From contig JAEYPI010000011.1 in NCBI GenBank assembly GCA_023410885.1, forward strand, positions 1 to 19,401: 19,401 nt of DNA. Reading direction: 5' to 3'. The translations under genes and the position numbers were made by a program. Shown one piece after another: positions 16,483 through 19,401 of the stretch. The stretch is from Bacillota bacterium. Its GTDB lineage: Bacteria > Bacillota > Clostridia > DSM-8532. The stretch's first letter is position 1. Every line of letters starts with the position of its first letter. A model generated the notes under the pieces. That model ran no database searches, had not been told where the DNA came from, and saw only the letters and a list, made by a program, of their open reading frames with translations.

Positions 16483-18849
16483 CTATTCAGACTTTTTCTT
16501 TGCGGGTGCCTTCCGGGCACCTTTTTTCGAGCTACCGGTTGAGGCTTGCGGTGTGTTCTCATCAGAACCCACCTTTACACTGGTGGTCGAGTCTTGAGGT
16601 GCGTTCTCATTAGAACCCACCTTTACACTGGTGGCCGAGGCTTGTGGTGTGTCCTTATCAGAACCCACCTCTACACTGTTGGTCGAGTCTTGTGGTGCCT
16701 TCTTTCGGGAACGCACCTCTGATTTTGCTTTAGGTGCAGTTGCGCCTTCCTTTAGCTGTTCTTCTGCGTGGTCGCATTCGGAATTGGCACATTTATAGTA
16801 GATCATGTCCCCTTTTGTTTTCTTTGTCACAAAGCTTGAGCACTTGGGGCAAACCTTCTCTGATGGCATATCCCAGGTCATAAAATCACATTTGGGATAA
16901 TTTTCACAACCCAGATATTTCCGATTTCGTTTGGTTTTTCGAATGATGACTTTACCGGAACACTTAGGACATTTAACGCCTGCTTCATCTACCAACGGCT
17001 TTGTATTTTTACAGGCGGGGAAACCCGGACAGGCCAGGAATTTACCAAAGCGCCCGCTTTTAATGACCATGGTTTTCCCGCATTTGTCACATATGACATC
17101 AGAAAGCTCAACCGGCATCTCTACCTTACTGATACTCTCCGCTTTCTTGACCGTTTCCTTGAAGGGACTGAAAAATTCCCTCATAAGCTCTTTCCACGGA
17201 ATGGTTCCCTCTTCCACCTTATCTAGCTTGCCTTCCATTTCAGCAGTAAAATTGACATTGACAATATCGGTGAAATTGGCCATCATGAACTGGTTAACAA
17301 TCTTACCCAGCTCGGTGGGTAAAAGCTGCTTCTTATTGCGCTCCACATAGCCTCTGGTAATAATGGTACTGATGGTGGGCGCGTAGGTGCTTGGACGCCC
17401 GATTCCCTTTTCTTCCAGGATTTTAACCAGTGTAGCCTCAGTGTACCGCGGTGGTGGCTCGGTAAAATGCTGGGCCGGATCGGTTTTGACAAGGCTCAGT
17501 CTTTCATCCTTTACAATGGAAGGCAAGAGCTGTACGTCATCCTCTTCCTCATCATCCCGACCTTCCACATAAAGGGCCATAAAGCCTTTAAAAACCAGCT
17601 TGGAACCACTGGCCCTCAAGTTAACCACGACTTTATTTGATAGTGTTTTAGGTGTACCTTCTATCTCAACGGTAAGGGTATCGAAAACAGCCGACTCCAT
17701 CTGGCAGGCTAAGAAGCGATCCCAAATAAGCTTATAGAGCTTATACTGGTCGGCAGCCAACATTTCTTTAAGGCTTTCTGGATCACGCTCCACATAGGAG
17801 GGACGAATGGCTTCATGGGCGTCCTGGGAGGCGGACTTGGTTTTATATTGCTTGGGCTTGTCTGGAAGATAATCCTTACCAAAGCGATCCTTAATATAGG
17901 CTCTTGCGTCGGCAATTGCACTATCGGAGAGCCGGACCGAATCCGTTCTCATATATGTAATTAAACCCACTGAGCCCTCGTTTCCAAGATCTACACCCTC
18001 ATAAAGCTGTTGTGCAATCATCATGGTTTTTTGCGCACTATAGCCAAGCTTACGGGAAGCTTCTTGTTGAAGGGTACTGGTAATGAACGGCGGTGCCGGG
18101 GTTCTCTTTTTGGCGCTTTTTTTAACATTGGAAACCACAAAATCTGAATCAGACAAGAATGACAAAATCTCATCTGCTTCGGTTTTGTTTTTGATTTCAG
18201 CCTTTTTACCGTTTTTTCCGTGAAATCTGGCAGAAAAAACAAGACCGTCTTCCTTGCGGAACTGGGTATCGATGGACCAATACTCTTCAGGAATAAAGTC
18301 CTCTATTTCTCTTTCCCGGTCACAGATAATACGGGTTGCAACGGACTGAACCCGGCCTGCGCTCAAGCCTTTTCTTACCTTTTTCCAAAGAACGGGGCTG
18401 ATTTCATAGCCGACTATACGATCAAGGATACGGCGGGCCTGTTGTGCATCGACCAAATCCATATTAATTTGCCGTGGATGTTGAACTGCACTAACAACCG
18501 CATTCTTAGTGATTTCATTAAAGGTGATACGACAATCCGACTGAGGGTCTATTTTGAGTATATGTGAAAGATGCCAGGAAATAGCTTCCCCTTCACGGTC
18601 AGGGTCAGTTGCCAGGAAAACTTTATCCATGTCTTGAGCATCTTCTTTGAGACTTTTAATCAGTGCATTTTTCCCGGTAATAATGATATACATGGGATCG
18701 AAATCCTTATTAATATCAACGCCAAGATGACTCTGGGGCAGATCTCGGATATGTCCCATGGAAGCCGCGATTTTATAGTCCGGGCCCAAATATTTCTTGA
18801 TTGTTTTTGCCTTTGCAGGCGACTCGACGATTACGAGATACTTAGACAT
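16483..18849 (-). CDS. topA: DNA topoisomerase I (type IA)
   Basis: A 788-residue enzyme that relaxes negative supercoils. The TOPRIM domain opens with LVIVESPAKAKTIKKYLG (residues 5-22, Glu9) and has the metal-binding TDPDREGEAISWHL (81-94, Asp82, Asp84). The central gate holds GLITYMRTDSVRLS with the catalytic Tyr299. PRYTEATLVKILEEKGIGRPSTYA (467-490, quoted in part) is conserved. Three C-terminal four-Cys zinc ribbons follow (about 586-613, 626-654, 666-692). Beyond them is an unusual tail of about 90 residues with 16-residue repeats (718-774) and a final basic stretch (ARKAPAKKK). The ATG at 18849 follows TGGAGGACGAGA. In relatives topA is followed by trmFO; here a reversed gene is placed between. 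Confidence 0.97.
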   Translation of the reverse strand: MSKYLVIVESPAKAKTIKKYLGPDYKIAASMGHIRDLPQSHLGVDINKDFDPMYIIITGKNALIKSLKEDAQDMDKVFLATDPDREGEAISWHLSHILKIDPQSDCRITFNEITKNAVVSAVQHPRQINMDLVDAQQARRILDRIVGYEISPVLWKKVRKGLSAGRVQSVATRIICDREREIEDFIPEEYWSIDTQFRKEDGLVFSARFHGKNGKKAEIKNKTEADEILSFLSDSDFVVSNVKKSAKKRTPAPPFITSTLQQEASRKLGYSAQKTMMIAQQLYEGVDLGNEGSVGLITYMRTDSVRLSDSAIADARAYIKDRFGKDYLPDKPKQYKTKSASQDAHEAIRPSYVERDPESLKEMLAADQYKLYKLIWDRFLACQMESAVFDTLTVEIEGTPKTLSNKVVVNLRASGSKLVFKGFMALYVEGRDDEEEDDVQLLPSIVKDERLSLVKTDPAQHFTEPPPRYTEATLVKILEEKGIGRPSTYAPTISTIITRGYVERNKKQLLPTELGKIVNQFMMANFTDIVNVNFTAEMEGKLDKVEEGTIPWKELMREFFSPFKETVKKAESISKVEMPVELSDVICDKCGKTMVIKSGRFGKFLACPGFPACKNTKPLVDEAGVKCPKCSGKVIIRKTKRNRKYLGCENYPKCDFMTWDMPSEKVCPKCSSFVTKKTKGDMIYYKCANSECDHAEEQLKEGATAPKAKSEVRSRKKAPQDSTNSVEVGSDKDTPQASATSVKVGSNENAPQDSTTSVKVGSDENTPQASTGSSKKGARKAPAKKKSE
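16505..16527 (+). terminator. Intrinsic terminator for the capA-like gene, inside topA
   Basis: On the plus strand a 6-bp GC-rich stem, GGTGCC/GGCACC (16505-16510/16516-16521), with loop TTCCG runs into six T (16522-16527). It lies 27 bases past the capA-like stop codon and within the last codons of convergent topA, where the same bases code for the tail residues near Lys776-Lys784. Confidence 0.7.
16541..16717. repeat. 48-bp tandem repeat (minisatellite) in the topA 3' end
   Basis: Units start at 16541, 16589, 16637 and 16685 (the last partial), period exactly 48 bp. They encode 16-residue repeats of the form [AT]PQ[AD]S..SVKVGS.EN. Units 1 and 3 begin GAGGCTTG and units 2 and 4 GAGTCTTG, so a 96-bp higher-order pattern is visible. 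As 48 is divisible by three, gain or loss of units keeps the topA frame. Confidence 0.9.
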
Positions 18850-18899
18850 TCTCGTCCTCCATTAAAATGTGGTATGTAAGGAAAAATCCCCTTCAATTC

Positions 18900-18911
18900 T
18901 ACGATATCGTA
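18900..18911. repeat. Perfect 12-bp palindrome over the topA -10 region
   Basis: TACGATATCGTA is its own reverse complement. It covers the topA -10 box (18906-18911) and the predicted transcript start side. It could be an operator, or a chance result of the -10 sequence. Confidence 0.5.
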
Positions 18912-18934
18912 TCACTGATATTTTATTTTGTAAA
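18906..18934 (-). promoter_or_regulatory. Sigma-A-type promoter of topA
   Basis: On the minus strand TTTACA (18934-18929, 5/6), a 17-base spacer, and TACGAT (18911-18906, 4/6) with a TGA extension just before it. It lies about 57 bp upstream of the topA ATG. Confidence 0.6.
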
Positions 18935-19027
18935 CTGGGTTTTTATTCGGCTTGTATGTTTTTACTAGAATTTTGAGGACATAAATCGAAGAGTTATGAC
19001 ATTTTTATAGATTTTCTTGACAAATAG

Positions 19028-19057
19028 TTGTAAATTTAAGGAATTTAACGATACAAT
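19028..19057 (+). promoter_or_regulatory. Possible promoter of the right-edge gene
   Basis: TTGTAA (19028-19033), an 18-base spacer, TACAAT (19052-19057, 5/6). A perfect TTGACA at about 19017-19022 lies too far from this -10, but could pair with an unseen weaker -10. Confidence 0.4.
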
Positions 19058-19100
19058 TGGTTGTGCAAGCGATTTCATATCACTATTTGTTTACAGGAGG

Positions 19101-19401
19101 ATGATCCGTATTGTTAGGGAACGATTGACTTTACGAATGATTGCTTTCATTGGATCCATTGTTTTCCTGGGCAATGTCATCTTACTATCCTATGTTATTA
19201 ATACCTTCAGGGGCGAAAGCCCATCCGCTGAATCAGCCCTTTCGGTTGAAAGTGCCATTAACAATATTTTCAGCAATTCTATATTCCTTCTGCAATTAGG
19301 CGTCCAGCAGAAAATTGCAACGATTTTGACCCGTGACAATCTTGGGTACTTACTGTTTATCAGGAGATGTCTCTCAAGAAGGCATCCACTGCCGAGCAGC
19401 T
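19101..19401 (+). CDS. Unrecognised membrane-anchored protein, N-terminal fragment cut by window edge
   Basis: I do not recognise this product. The frame starting at 19101 is open to the window end (100 codons). It gives a short basic N-terminus, one probable membrane segment (MIAFIGSIVFLGNVILLSYV, residues 13-32), then a Ser/Asn-rich stretch that would face outside. A good AGGAGG (19095-19100) touches the ATG at 19101, too close for use. In-frame alternatives are ATT 19110, TTG 19125 and ATG 19137. Codon choice is good until about 19345, then turns to rare AGG/AGA codons, which could mean a frame change. Divergent to topA, with a plausible promoter upstream. A sensor protein or a degraded gene are both possible. 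Confidence 0.42.
   Translation, partial: MIRIVRERLTLRMIAFIGSIVFLGNVILLSYVINTFRGESPSAESALSVESAINNIFSNSIFLLQLGVQQKIATILTRDNLGYLLFIRRCLSRRHPLPSS

Noticed and set aside
16541..16717. CRISPR-like or intergenic direct repeats
   Set aside because: The repeats are continuous, without spacers, and lie in frame within the topA coding sequence.

Overview
The window (about 43% G+C by eye) looks like chromosomal core DNA from a Clostridia-type Firmicute. The reasons are strong AGGAGG/AAGGTGA ribosome sites with ATG, GTG and TTG starts, sigma-A-like promoters, a KtrB-type potassium channel, folate/FAD-dependent TrmFO, and gene orders known from Bacillus and Clostridia (mltG-trmR-U32 peptidase, topA/trmFO). 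The exact genus cannot be read from the sequence. No prophage, transposase gene, CRISPR array, tRNA or rRNA was seen.

Layout. Positions 1-4272 (minus strand) hold a probable operon typA -> mltG -> trmR -> U32 peptidase (cut by the left edge). It has a good promoter upstream of typA and a hairpin between mltG and trmR. Positions 4273-4747 are a divergent intergenic region carrying the typA promoter, an extended -10 promoter for ktrB, and two tandem 43-bp hairpin repeats in the presumed ktrB leader. ktrB (plus) then converges, with a 2-bp gap, on an RND efflux pair (minus): a lipoprotein adaptor and an HAE1-type pump overlapping by ATGA. A YbaK-type editing deacylase (plus) follows, then a REP-like long hairpin, then hflK-hflC and trmFO (minus), a CapA-family phosphoesterase (plus) and topA (minus). 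A divergent, poorly recognised plus-strand reading frame runs off the right edge.

Themes. Several genes act on tRNA: TrmR and the U32 protein probably make 5-methoxyuridine at the wobble base, TrmFO makes T54, and YbaK clears mischarged tRNA. Several others are envelope functions: MltG, HflK/HflC, KtrB, the RND pair and the CapA-like protein.

Most of the window is ordinary. I found no convincing new multi-gene system. The parts that deserve a second look are non-coding or structural: the tandem hairpins and the hairpin between ribosome site and start codon at ktrB, the REP-like element, the 48-bp minisatellite in the topA tail, the capA terminator lying inside topA, and the palindrome over the topA promoter.
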